Shown here one piece after another: positions 7,428-18,050 of a stretch of 22,500 nucleotides of DNA. This stretch comes from Obelidium mucronatum. Lineage: Eukaryota; Chytridiomycota; Chytridiomycetes; Chytridiales; Chytriomycetaceae. Every line of letters starts with the position of its first letter. Positions within the stretch are counted from its first letter, which is position 1. The notes below the pieces were generated by a model, which worked only from the letters and a program-made list of their open reading frames with translations, was not told the origin of the DNA and did no database searches. Position numbers and translations under genes: made by a program. The stretch covers positions 1 through 22,500 of the forward strand of contig JAIVFH010000052.1 of NCBI GenBank assembly GCA_025765595.1, given 5' to 3'.

Positions 7428-10020
7428 ATGCAGCGCCGCAACACTGCATCACAGGCCCTTGAAAAGGCCAGTGCTCTTCTCAAAGTAGCACAATCTTCGC
7501 CATCTAGATACAGCTCACCGCGATCCAGTCCCTCGCGCAACCATTCTGCATCTCAGATCAACAGCAACTTGTATTCCAAACACTCAGATCCCAATCACAG
7601 CCATACGCGATCAAAAAAGTACGACTGGGAAGCAAGCGATGATGAAGATGCGAGTCTTTTTCGAGATAGCGATAATAGCGATCTTGGGGAGGATTCAGAC
7701 AAAGATGATGAATCTGTCGAGTTGAAGGCGTATCTCGACAGCCTCGCAAAAAAGAAAGCAGTTGAAAAAGCGGCTGGAAAAGACCTGGCTGTTTCGAATG
7801 CAAAGTCGTCGTATATCAAGAAACCTCCTCCTTCTCCTCTTCCAACTGCAAAGAGCGCACTGTCCCCGTCATCTGCGGCTCTCGATCCTCCACGTTCGGA
7901 AGCACTTGATCTCCGAAATAATTCTATTAAACCATCGACGCCAAAGGCGGGATCTATTCCCACACTGAATAACCATCTACTCGAATCTAAACTTGACAAC
8001 GCGTCAAACACATCCATCAACTCAAGAATCGACAGGATTAGCGAAGCAATGAATGCTTCAAAATCGTTGTTGGGTGAAAACAAACCGGGTGGGGAAGCGT
8101 TTGTTGGGGAGTTGGAAAGTGATGCAGATTTATCATCACACCAACGTAAAACGCTACCTGCAAGAAGAACATCTTCGAGTAGCAGTACTAGTCCGTTACG
8201 TGTCTCTGCACGTCACTCATCAAACGGCCGAAATGCATTCCAAGCAAGTCGTACTTCTGATTCAGTGTCAAATTCTTCATCTGCTTCAGATTTGAATACA
8301 TCAGAGATGGGCAGTTCGCGATCTCTTGTTGAATCTTCGGTGAATCGGAAGGATATACTCTCTTCAAATCTGAATCAGGAGTATAAAGCCGTTTCTGCTG
8401 ATTCGTTAAATCACAGAAAGTCGGACCCGCAATTACGAGTGTCAAAAACACAATCAGACGAATCTGAAATCAATGGATTAATATCGGACACAAAGTCCTT
8501 ATTGATTACTGGAGGTAAAGCAGAAACAGCGAATCCAATGCCAGCTACCAAGCCCGTGAAAGCTCGTTTGAGCATGAGAAATTCACCGCCCGCAGTGAGC
8601 GAGATTTCAGAGCATATCTTTTCGGGGGATGCATCATCAATTATTGAAGATATTGAAGTGTCCCGTGGTGATACTTCTGATGACGAAGACTCAAAACGGT
8701 CGAAATTTAATGATCTGCTCACCATCGAAGATTTGGATGTTACAGTTAAGCCGAAACAAAATCTACAAGAAACCAACAAATTGGCATCTAGTCGGCAGCA
8801 GGAGCCATCAAAATTTGGAAAGTCAAACCCTAATTCCATAGTTTCCGAAGGGCGTGATCCTCCCCTTGTCTCTTCTTTCAAGAAAACAGAAGAAACTCCA
8901 GCAATGTTGCCACCACCACCGCCTCCACCACCGCCGCCACAACTGCCCCCTAAAACAAACTCATATCATTCGCAACCACAAAGTTATCCATATTCACATC
9001 AGTATCCGTATCCGCCAGGGCCCTCGCCAGCAGCAGCTGCTGCAACTCCACCCCCACCATCACCATTCCAAATACCACCACCGCAACAATACTGGCCGTA
9101 CCACTTACAATCACCGTATATCCAACAACAATCTACAAACATTCCATCACCTTTCAATCCCATGTTTTCTCTCTATGGAACTCCAATTCCAATACCTTCA
9201 CCGTACATGCAGCAACAACATCAGCAACCGAATCTGTGGATACCAGGTGGAATGAGTTCGGCAGGCGGAACAACTTTTGTGAACCCCCCATATTTGGATG
9301 GGAATCGTAGTTTGCATGGAGCCAGCTTTGCGAGTGGCGGTGGAGGTGGAGGTAGGAGGAGAGACGGTGGTAGCGGCTTGAGAAGAGAGAATGGATGTGA
9401 TCATTCTTGTGGCTGTATTCCTCCTGATGAGAAGTGGGCGACAGGGCGGAGGAGTTTTGGGCGGAATGGAGGCGACTGTGGCAGTGCATGTAGGACTGAG
9501 AGGGAGAGAGATGAAAAACGAAGGCATAGAAGAAGAAGGAGAAAGAATGAGGTAGAGGAGGATTATTCAGGAAAACAAATGTCAGGAGTAGGTGAGGAGA
9601 ATGGGTCGAGAGGAAAAGATGGCGCAGAACGCCCAGGGCATCGGAGAACCGATATAGAAAGTAGAGAGAAAAGTAACGAAAAAGGTTCTCTCAAAGACGG
9701 TGGAGATTTCGAAGATATTTCGAGCTATGGTGGTGATGTTGAAAGCCCCATTGAAGTAGAGGAGGAAGATTTGGATGGAAGTAGATCTGAAGAACTGGAC
9801 AGTGCTCAGGAGGCAACCTCAACTCAATCCTCGCACGAGTGTGGCCGAAACTCGCGGCGAAGCAAACAAAATCGCAGGATGCAGGACGGCATTGAAAGCG
9901 GGAGGCAATTCCGATCTGATGTAAAGAACCCCCTTATGAGCAGCTTTGAGTCTGCAAACTTTTCAAGTTAAGTCCGTCTCATCAGGTGTAATATCTTGAC
10001 TTTGGTTGACTTACAAAAAA

Positions 10021-10052
<32 letters not shown>

Positions 10053-10427
10053 ATTTATCAAAATAGTGATGGCTGCGTTCGCACCAAACTCGTTGGCTGT
10101 GAATACACTACTACAGAATCATCTAAGTAATTATATTTTACTCCACGAAAAGGGGCACCGTCTGAACAGTGAATTTTTAACATAGACATGATTCAAGAGT
10201 ATGTTCGAATGAATGAGCGGCTGTTACAGGAGGAAATCTATAGTACCAAAGAATACGTAACATTAAAGAGCACTAAGGAGGTGCGTGTTTAGACTTTCGT
10301 GGCAGTGATTTATTAAATACAGTTAATCACCCAGGAAATTCGACGACGACGGAAGGAAGAGAAAGAACGACGTGCCGAGTTTGAGCGTGAGGTGGAGGAA
10401 GCGCAGTCGAGCATGCCGTACGAATGA
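7428..10427 (+). CDS. Large disordered protein with C19orf44/DUF4614-like C-terminus (4 exons)
   Basis: Proposed exons are 7428-9966, 10067-10126, 10186-10280 and 10335-10427, giving 928 aa. Exon 1 is mostly low-complexity: Ser-rich, an acidic block (YDWEASDDED, then SDxxDS repeats and a KAYLDSLAKKK segment near residues 65-115), a SEISEHIF block followed by LLTIEDLDVTV near 390-430, a ten-proline run near 495, Gln/Pro/Tyr-rich and Gly/Arg-rich parts, and a basic RRHRRRRRK run. The last three exons encode a helical, basic C-terminus (LLQNHLNMIQEYVRMNERLLQEEIYSTKEYVTLKSTKEEI). Both this end and the SEISEH block recall the metazoan C19orf44 (DUF4614) family as I remember it. The first intron (100 nt, GTTAAG...AATAG) contains a run of about 25 T. 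Without it exon 1 would stop at 9971 (847 aa) and the rest would be a separate 81-aa gene starting at 10069. Cellular role unknown. Confidence 0.6.
9967..10066 (+). other. Proposed intron with a long poly-T tract
   Basis: The donor GTTAAG overlaps the apparent stop codon at 9969-9971. The acceptor AATAG ends at 10066, and the T run of about 25 at 10028-10052 would be its pyrimidine tract. Splicing here is phase-consistent (1 then 2 nt) and joins a disordered frame to conserved-looking helical exons. Confidence 0.55.
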
Positions 10428-10516
10428 ATGAATTTGTTCGGGTCATTTCGGAGGATTTCTGGAGTAGAAGCAACATTTTCTTTTTTTTCGCCTCGCTTCT
10501 TTTAAATGAACGCAAA

Positions 10517-12784
10517 ATGGACGACGACGAAGCCCTGACCGCTGACGAGCAGCTCGCGGCGCACTTCGCACCGGGCGACCTCGACACGGCGGCGCGCGTG
10601 CTCGCGACGCTGGCCGCGCAGCCGCAGCTCAAGCCGCTGGCGAAGCAGAGCGCGTCGCTGCGCGCCGTGATTGCGCACGGGCTGCGCGCGTTCCGGCCGA
10701 CGGACGACGAGAAGCGCAGCTACCAGAAGCGCCAGAAGAAGAACGCCATCGAGGGCGACCACCGCAAGCTGGACGAGAGCGGCATCCGCAAGATGCGCCA
10801 GGTCAAGGTGCGTGTGTCCGTGTCTCTTGTTGGTGTCGTCTTAAACTTAACATCAACAAGATGGTCGGCATGATTGGCGGCTCCGTCGACCTGCCAAAGC
10901 CGCCCCGCATCGGCTCTGAGGCGCAGAACGCGGACTTTATCCAGGAAGACGAGGCCCGAACTACCGCCGCCATCAAGGCCGAAGGCGAGCGCCTTCTTGC
11001 CGCTGCAGAAGCTTCGCAACCAATCTTCACTCATGTCGAGGCTGACCCCACATCGGAACCATTGCCACCTCCCAAGAAGCTGAACTACAAGCGATCTTGC
11101 CACATTTGCGGCCAACTCTTTGATGAACTTCATGCTTTCTATGACCAACTCTGCCTTGCCTGCGCTACGTTCAATTATACCAAGCGCTTTACCAAGGCCA
11201 ATATGAAAGGTCGTGTTTGTATTGTAACCGGTGCACGTGTCAAGGTAAGCTCGCGCAAGACTTTTTTTTGTATCCCCTTTGCCTCTTCCTGTTTCTCCCA
11301 ACCCACATGCACAGAGTCGCAATTTCGTAGCATTTTTTTATGCATTGACGTTTTTGCGCTAGTGTTAATGTAATAGTAATGTCTTTGTGGGACTGCCAAT
11401 TGCCTCTCTTATACGTTTGAAGATGAACTGAGGGGTGCATCCTAATACAGACAGCTGACTCTTCCCTTCTACATTCATATTCTTTGTTATTATTTGTCTT
11501 CTATCTTTCTATAGTCTCTCATCTAAACCTCCTTTGTCACTTCAGATTGGATATGCCATTGCCCTCAAGCTCCTTCGAATGGATGCTGCCAAGGTTATTG
11601 TCACCACTCGTTTCCCGCACGACGCAGCTAAGCGATTCGCTGCCGAACCTGACAGTGACACGTTCAAGAACCGGATCACCATCTATGGTCTTGATTTCCG
11701 GGATATCCGAATGATGCACCACTTTTGCGCTCATATTCGGGCCAAGGAGACGCGGCTGGATGTTATCATCAACAATGCTGCACAAACTGTTCGAAAACCA
11801 CCCGGGTTCTATGAACACCTGATGAGTGGAGAAGCAGTTGGAATGATTGGTGCCGATGTTCTTGAAAAGGTGGAAGTTGTTGATGTTTTTCGAGTGGGTG
11901 ACAAGTACTTGTTTGGTAGCCCAGATGTAGCGGCGGCTGAAGCAAAGCGATTGATTGGCGATAGTAAGTCAATGGGGAAGTTGAAGGTTGTTGTGGATGA
12001 ATCATCCAGTTCCGAGCATCATATGGAGTTGGCTACCGACGCTGTGTTGATGGCAACTCCCGCCCAAAACGCTACTACTTTGGGTAATGACTTTATTCCT
12101 TCTGATCCTGGATCTGCATCGTCAATTGCGATTAAGGAAGGAGTCGTTGTTAATGAAGCAGCTCAAATGTCACAAATACCCATGATGGCGAGCGATGTGA
12201 CATCGTCTGCCCAAAGTACGGAGCTGTTCCCCAAGGGTCTCTACGACCGAGATGACCAACAGGTGGATCTAAGAACGCAAAATTCTTGGAATCTTGAAAT
12301 GGGACAGATTAGTACTGTTGAAATGATGGAATGCCATGTGATCAACACTTTTGCTCCCTGGGTATTGATATCTGAACTCAAGAGCTTGATGGAAGCATCA
12401 GGTCCTGTGGATGGTAGTTCGCTGCCTGAAGGACAACTTTTTGACAAGTACATTGTGAATGTGTCGGCCATGGAAGGACAATTCTACAGAAACAAGACAA
12501 TTTTTCACCCGCATACGAATATGGCCAAGGCTTCCTTGAACATGATGACTCGAACAGCCAGCGCTGGGTTTGCAGCCGTTGGTATCTTTATGACTGCTGT
12601 TGATACTGGTTGGATCACTGACGAGCAACCACAGCATTTGTGGGAGCGTCGAAGTCAGCAGCCTCCTCCATTGGATGAGTGGGACGCTGCTTGTCGATGC
12701 ATTGATCCTGTCGTTACAGGAGTCAATGGTGGAGAAAAGTTTTGGGGAGTGTTTTTGAAGAATTATCGTCCCACTCGATGGTGA
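10517..12784 (+). CDS. Zinc-ribbon plus short-chain dehydrogenase/reductase-fold protein (3 exons)
   Basis: Exons 10517-10807, 10861-11244 and 11546-12784 encode 637 aa; the ATG at 10517 is the first after an in-frame leader without support. A four-cysteine zinc ribbon (C177-x2-C180 in CHICG, C195-x2-C198 in CLACA) precedes a Rossmann domain. The nucleotide-binding TGARVKIGYAIA starts at T220, spanning the second intron. NNAAQ and a VSAMEG strand mark the SDR core. The active-site YxxxK position reads TNMAK, so the catalytic tyrosine is threonine. An insertion of more than 100 residues, predicted flexible, separates NNAAQ from the next core helix (NTFAPWVLISELKS). NAD(P)-binding is likely; the reaction is unknown and classic SDR chemistry is doubtful. 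The second intron (301 nt) is far longer than others here. Exon 1 is notably GC-rich. Confidence 0.85.
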
Positions 12785-12887
12785 TGTTCCCATTCGATGG
12801 TGATGTTATGTGTGTAATTATTTAAGAATAATAGTGAAGAAACATGTTCTTCAAGTTCGTTTGTATCATGTTTGTAATAATTGAAAT

Positions 12888-13503
12888 TCACTTGAATAAT
12901 GGCGCAATTCTGTTGACAACTGCTTCCAGCCCAACAAGATCATCCTTGTCAAATCCGTTTACTACAAGGCAATCAATGTCCAAGACCCCCCGACATACAC
13001 CTTGTGAATCTTTGATAGGAACAACAATTTCGGATTCCGAAGCTGAATCACAAGCAATATGGCCAGGAAAGTCATGCACGTTTGGTACCAATTGGGTGGA
13101 CAGCGTTGAAGCGGCAGTTCCGCAAACCCCGCGACCGAAAGGAATAATTGTGCATGCGAGGCGTCCTTTTTGTGGGATACATGTTAAGTATTTCCGACTT
13201 TCCCCGAACAAACATTACATCACACAAACCTTGGAACGGTCCAAGCACCAGACGGCGATTAACAGACGCAGTAGCAGCAGAAGCAGCAGCAGGGAGATCT
13301 TCCGTGAGGTAGAAGCCGCACCAGTTTATCTTGCGTCCCACTGGCGGATCAGTAAGGGCAAAGAAGATGACAGAGCTCAGATTGGCCAGGTTCGCCGTCA
13401 GCGGCAGCGAATCATCGATCACAGCATCGACAGTTTGCAGAAGCAGTTTGTAGAAATCGTCCTTGTTTGTGGAGAAGGCGGATGCCGGCACTTGTGGCGA
13501 CAT
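12888..13503 (-). CDS. Free methionine-(R)-sulfoxide reductase (GAF domain)
   Basis: The enzyme reduces free methionine-R-sulfoxide using a cysteine relay recycled by thioredoxin, protecting against oxidative damage. Exon 1 is 13503-13230 and exon 2 is 13165-12888 on the minus strand, with a 64-nt intron (GTTTGT...AAAAG, branch word CTTAAC); the product is 183 aa, normal for the family. The GAF-fold signature is clear: INWCGFYL, LVLGPFQG, then CTIIPFGRGVCGTAA, VPNVHDFPGHIACDSASESEIVVPI and GVLDID. The three redox cysteines C96, C106 and C130 have the spacing (10 and 24) seen in the E. coli enzyme. The start at 13503 is the first in-frame ATG; the open frame upstream has none. It is convergent with the SDR gene (103 bp apart) and divergent from MSH6. 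Yeast names the homologue YKG9/fRMsr. Confidence 0.95.
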
Positions 13504-13575
13504 TTGCTTCGTAGAAAAGTATTTCAAATAAATAAAATAAAGACTCAGAAAACGAGTTCGGACAGAAACAAAACG
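13504..13575. promoter_or_regulatory. Bidirectional promoter region between fRMsr and MSH6
   Basis: Only 72 bp separate the two divergent start codons. The interval contains an A/T-rich core (AAATAAATAAAATAAAG around 13526-13542) and must hold both 5' untranslated regions or parts of both promoters. No specific factor site is recognised. Confidence 0.55.
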
Positions 13576-16500
13576 ATGCTTGGACAACAGCAGAGCAGCG
13601 CCAAGAAGAGCAAGACGCCGGCGGCGGCGGCAAAGGGCCAGCGGACAATCACGTCGTTCTTTGGCGGTGGCGCTTCGCGTGGAAGTCCGTCGACCCCGTC
13701 GGCTGCCGCACCATCAGCTTCAACAATGGCAACAACTACGGCTGCAACCCCGTCAGCTTCTAAGCTGAGCATCAGCAATGCCGACAAGGATACCAGCGAT
13801 ACCGAAGATGCCGTTGTTGCCACAAAGGTCTCCACTTTCTTTAAGACTACCCTCTCTTTCGCAGCTAAAACTTGCAACAACTCTAGGGGAAACGCGGAAA
13901 GTATGTGATTGATGATGACAGCGATAGCGAAGGCGGCTCTGGATCATCGGGTTAGTTGGGAGACGTCGTATTCGATAGAGACTTCTCTCCCCCTAAATGC
14001 TACTCAATTTCAGTCAAACCGGCCCCGAAGAAGCGAAAGACTGGTTCCAAAAAAACAGCTGACTTGGACGAATTTGTTGTTGCAGACGAAGATCATGGTG
14101 AGTAAACAACAACAATCCATGTTCGCTAATAAATCTTGAAAAAAAAGATATGGATGAAGAGCAAGAAGATGAAGAACCGCAATCAAGTAATAAGCAACGC
14201 GTGGATGTTCTGAGGACTCCTTCAAGGAAAGCGTTGGATCAATTTGCATCTCCCCGGTTTGATTTCAACAAAACGCCAGCCTCTCAAGTATAGATATTAT
14301 GTCGAGTTTGTCATTGTTGTTCGATTCTTAATTTTGGTATTTTTTTAAGGCATCGGTCAGTACACCATTCTCGGCCTCTTCCAATGCCAAGCATACACCT
14401 TTTGCAAGCGATAAGAAGAAGGTAATTGGATGTAGGGACTTTATTTTCATTCATCGTCATGATTCAAGGACCGGGCCGATGAATTTAAGAAGCGAAATGA
14501 AGACCGTTACGCGTGGTTGCTCGATGAGAAGGATGCCGACAAGAAACGACCAGGTAAACAGCTCCCGATAAAAATAGGCAACATCACATGAGTGACAAAT
14601 AATTTATTTTTTTTTTGGATGCTCAGGCGAAGAAGGGTACGACCCACGATCGTTATATATCCCGCAATCCGCTTGGGCCAAATTTAGCCCATTTGAAAAC
14701 CAATTCTGGGAGATCAAATCCAAACATTGGGATACTGTTGTATTTTTCAAGAAGGGAAAGTTTTTTGAACTGTATGAAAAGGATGCGGACTTGGCCCATA
14801 AAGAGTTTGACTGGAAGCTCACAGATCGTGTAAACATGAAAATGTGTGGTGTTCCTGAAATGAGTTTTGATCATTGGGTGAGAAACCCCGTTATAAGTGT
14901 TACTGTTGTCTCACTCTGTTTTATTTTTGCATAGGCTTCTCAATTCGTTGCTCGAGGCTATAAAGTAGCGAAAGTCGATCAAGTAGAAAATGCAATTGCC
15001 AAGGACATGAACAAGAAAAAGAATGGCCCGTCCTCTAGTTCCAAGGACATCATTCGTCGTGAGCTTACAATGGTGCTTACGGCTGGAACACTTGTAGATA
15101 CCCAACTCTTGACCAGTGATATGAGCACATATTGTATGGCCATCAAAGAAAAGAGTGATAACGCGGAGCCAGAATTTGGGATATCGTTTGTGGACACTTC
15201 CACTGCCGAGTTTCATATTTCATTTTTCAAAGACGATGCCGAGAGAACTCACTTGGAAACCTTGCTGTTGCAGCTGAAGCCAAAAGAATTAGTTTTGGAA
15301 AAGGTGGGTTGGTTCGTATTTGCGGAAAATGTGTATTCAATTTTTGGTGTTAGGGCGGATTAAGTCCAAAGACATTGAAGATGCTCAAGAACTGTTTGAA
15401 TGATCCTCAGTGTAACTACTTGATGCCGGATGTCGAGTATTGGTCTGCCGATGCAACAGTGGATGAGTTACGGAGAACTCAGTACTTTGGGGTTGTGTCT
15501 GGCGACTCTGCAAAGATTGGTACTAAAAGTGTTGTGATCTTTGATTTGTTATCATCTCTGACAGGATATCCACAGAGGTTAATTTCCCCGATGCTGTTGC
15601 ACGCATTCAAAACGAGCCTTTGGCAATGGCATCTTTGGGCGGACTTTTGTCTTATCTGCGCAGTGTGAGTTTGAAACGGAAGAGTGTTTTGCTTTCAAAT
15701 AACATATTCGTTACCACAGTTGAAACTTGACAAAGACCTTGTTTCAGCACGTAACTTTAGCATTTACGACCCTTTGCGCCAATCTGGAAATTTGATTTTG
15801 GATGGACAAACGCTCTTGAACTTGGAGGTTTTCGAGAATACTTGTGATGGGAGCTCTGATGGTACGCTATTCAAGTTACTGAACTATTGCGTGACTCCAA
15901 GTGGAAAGCGTCTTTTCAAGGCGTAAGTCTTGGTTAATGCGAAGAGTTTTCTTTCTTGTTCATATCTTTTTTTCCCGAAAGGTGGGTGTGTCATCCTTTG
16001 CAAGACTCGGTAGCAATCAACAGTCGACTGGATGCTGTCGATGATATTTTCGGGTCGACGGAATTCCAAGGTGTCTTTATCAGTAGATGATTCTAGAAAT
16101 ACAGAACTAACAGTAATACTTGTGCAGACGACGTAATGACTTGCTTCCGCAAGCTTCCCGATCTTGAACGTATTATTTCACGTATCCATGCGGGCACGAG
16201 TAGGGTCAAGGATTTTATGCTTGTTTTGAAGGGCTTTACCGATATTTTCGTGAGCTAGTAGTATGTATCGCAGTAGGGTTTTATTAACATTTAATGTAGA
16301 ACTTCATGGTTGATGTGCAAGACACTATCAAATCATTCAAATCCAAACGATTGGTTCAGCTGTTATCTAATGATGGCTCCGAGACTCTACGTGCTGCGTT
16401 GAAGTTTTTCGAAGAGGCGTTTGACCAAACCGATGGCCTTAATACGACCGAGATTATTGCAAACGAAGGATATGATGATGTTTATGATGCAGCGGCTGCT

Positions 16501-17954
16501 GCATTGGAGGCGATCGCGGAAGAATTTGAAGCCTTCCGCAAAGAAAAGGAACGCGCACTAGGAGTTAAATGCGGCTACAAAGACTTGGGAAAGGATTTGT
16601 ATCAATTGGAGATTCCTTCTTCAGCAGCGAGTAAAAAGATTCCTGGAAGTTGGATTGTCCAGAGTAAAACACAGGTAAATGTTTCACATCTGCAAACAAG
16701 GGGTTTGTTACTAAGAGAGCTTGTACAAACAGGCTGTCACGAGATATTATACCCCTGAAACGAAAGAAATGCTGGAGAGATACTTGGAAGCACGCGAAGA
16801 GCGAGACCAAGCCCTTAAAAATGTACGCAGTCGGATGTTTGCAAAGTTTGATGAACTCTACAAAGAGTGGTTGAATGTTGTCAAGAAAGTCGCTGAAATC
16901 GATTGCCTGTTGAGTTTGGCGTTGTGCCGGGCTGCGATGGAAGGTCCTCTATGTCGTCCAGAATTCGTGGTTGTGGGACCTGGTGAGAGTAGTGTGTTTG
17001 AAGTGGTGGATCTGAGACATCCTTGCATTCATACGGAGAATGGAAAGGACTTTATCCCAAATGACACTTTCTTGGGTGGTGGAAATGGAAGGGCCAATAT
17101 GATTTTGTTGACTGGACCTAATATGGGAGGTAAAAGCACGTTGCTTCGACAAACATGTATTGCGGTTATCATGGCGCAGTTGGGTTGTTATGTGCCTGCC
17201 ACGAGCTGTCGACTGTCTGCTTTTGAGCGTATTTTCACCCGTATTGGTGCACATGATAATATCTTGGCGGGACAGAGTACGTTTATGGTTGAGTTGAGTG
17301 AAACAAGCAAAATCTTGAGAGAAGCAACGCCCAAGTCCTTGGTCATTTTGGATGAATTGGGACGTGGAACAAGTACTTTTGACGGTTTTGCAATTGCATT
17401 TTCTGTCTTGTACGAACTGGTGACGCGTACAAAGTGTTTGGGTCTGTTTTCAACGCATTATGGAATGTTGACGAAGGAGTTTGAAGGAAATGGACTGGTT
17501 TCCTTGAATCACATGAGTTTTGTGAGTGATGAAGAGAAGTAAGTATATGGAGGTTTTTGATTCTCGCGTCAGTGTTAACTGGGTGAATAATAGGCATCAA
17601 GTGACTTTCTTGTACAAACTTGCTGAAGGAGCGTGTCCAAAAAGTTTTGGAATGAATGTTGCGCTTATGGCTGGAGTTCCATCTTCAGTTGAGTTGTTGT
17701 TTGTACAGCAGTAGGACCTGATTAACTGTTGATTTTTTTAGATTGTCGATACTGCGGAAAAGGTTGCATCTGAATTCGAAAGCAAGTTGAAAATGACACG
17801 CGATCATACTTCGAATGGGTGGGTTGGTTCTTGGTTGCTGCTGTTTATTGACTTCTTATTCTGCAGATTTGAAATGAAGATGTCTCGTCAGGCAGACTTT
17901 GCCAACTTGTGGAATGGAAGAGCTGAACGTCAAGTCTACCGGTCTCTGTGTTGA
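13576..17954 (+). CDS. MSH6: DNA mismatch repair ATPase MSH6 (about 18 exons)
   Basis: MSH6 pairs with MSH2 (MutS-alpha) to bind single mismatches and small loops in the nucleus. Exon ends: 13576-13827, 13887-13950, 14014-14097, 14148-14287, 14350-14421, 14469-14553, 14627-14877, 14935-15303, 15354-15519, 15576-15664, 15720-15922, 15982-16070, 16128-16249, 16300-16674, 16733-17538, 17594-17687, 17742-17818, 17867-17954, about 1141 aa. A PCNA-binding motif QRTITSFF lies at residues 22-29, followed by a Ser/Ala-rich and acidic linker with no PWWP domain. Domain I carries the mismatch-reading Phe-x-Glu (KGKFFELYE) after YDPRSLYIP...FWEIK. The ATPase has Walker [10 protein letters not shown], the [13 protein letters not shown] signature and STHYGML. 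The 15519/15576 junction is the only uncertain one (donor at 15520 or 15529). Length and order fit fungal MSH6. Confidence 0.95.
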
Positions 17955-17971
17955 TAAATAGTGTTGCTATC

Positions 17972-17977
17972 AATAAA
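17972..17977 (+). promoter_or_regulatory. AATAAA polyadenylation signal for MSH6
   Basis: An exact AATAAA lies 18 bp past the MSH6 stop and before the next gene's ATG at 18051. Confidence 0.5.
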
Positions 17978-18050
17978 TGTTATTGCCACCAAAGATCTAC
18001 CAAGATTACCTTCCAGAGTAAATCCAGTGTGTGTCACTCATCTTAATTCC

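Noticed and set aside
10069..10427. Separate 81-aa gene starting at the ATG at 10069
   Set aside because: The upstream AATAG acceptor and the phase-matched donor at 9967 make these exons a better fit as the 3' end of the preceding gene. The separate-gene model is kept as an alternative in that entry.
11415..11460. C/D-box snoRNA in the long SDR intron
   Set aside because: The C-box-like word has a mismatch, the CTGA words are too close, and there is no terminal stem.
13504..13587. Longer N-terminus for the methionine sulfoxide reductase
   Set aside because: The open frame extends to 13587 but contains no ATG upstream of 13503 and would overlap the MSH6 start.
13865..13886. Alternative acceptor at 13864 in the first MSH6 intron
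   Set aside because: Using it puts the next exon in a frame that soon reaches a stop; the acceptor at 13886 keeps the frame open.
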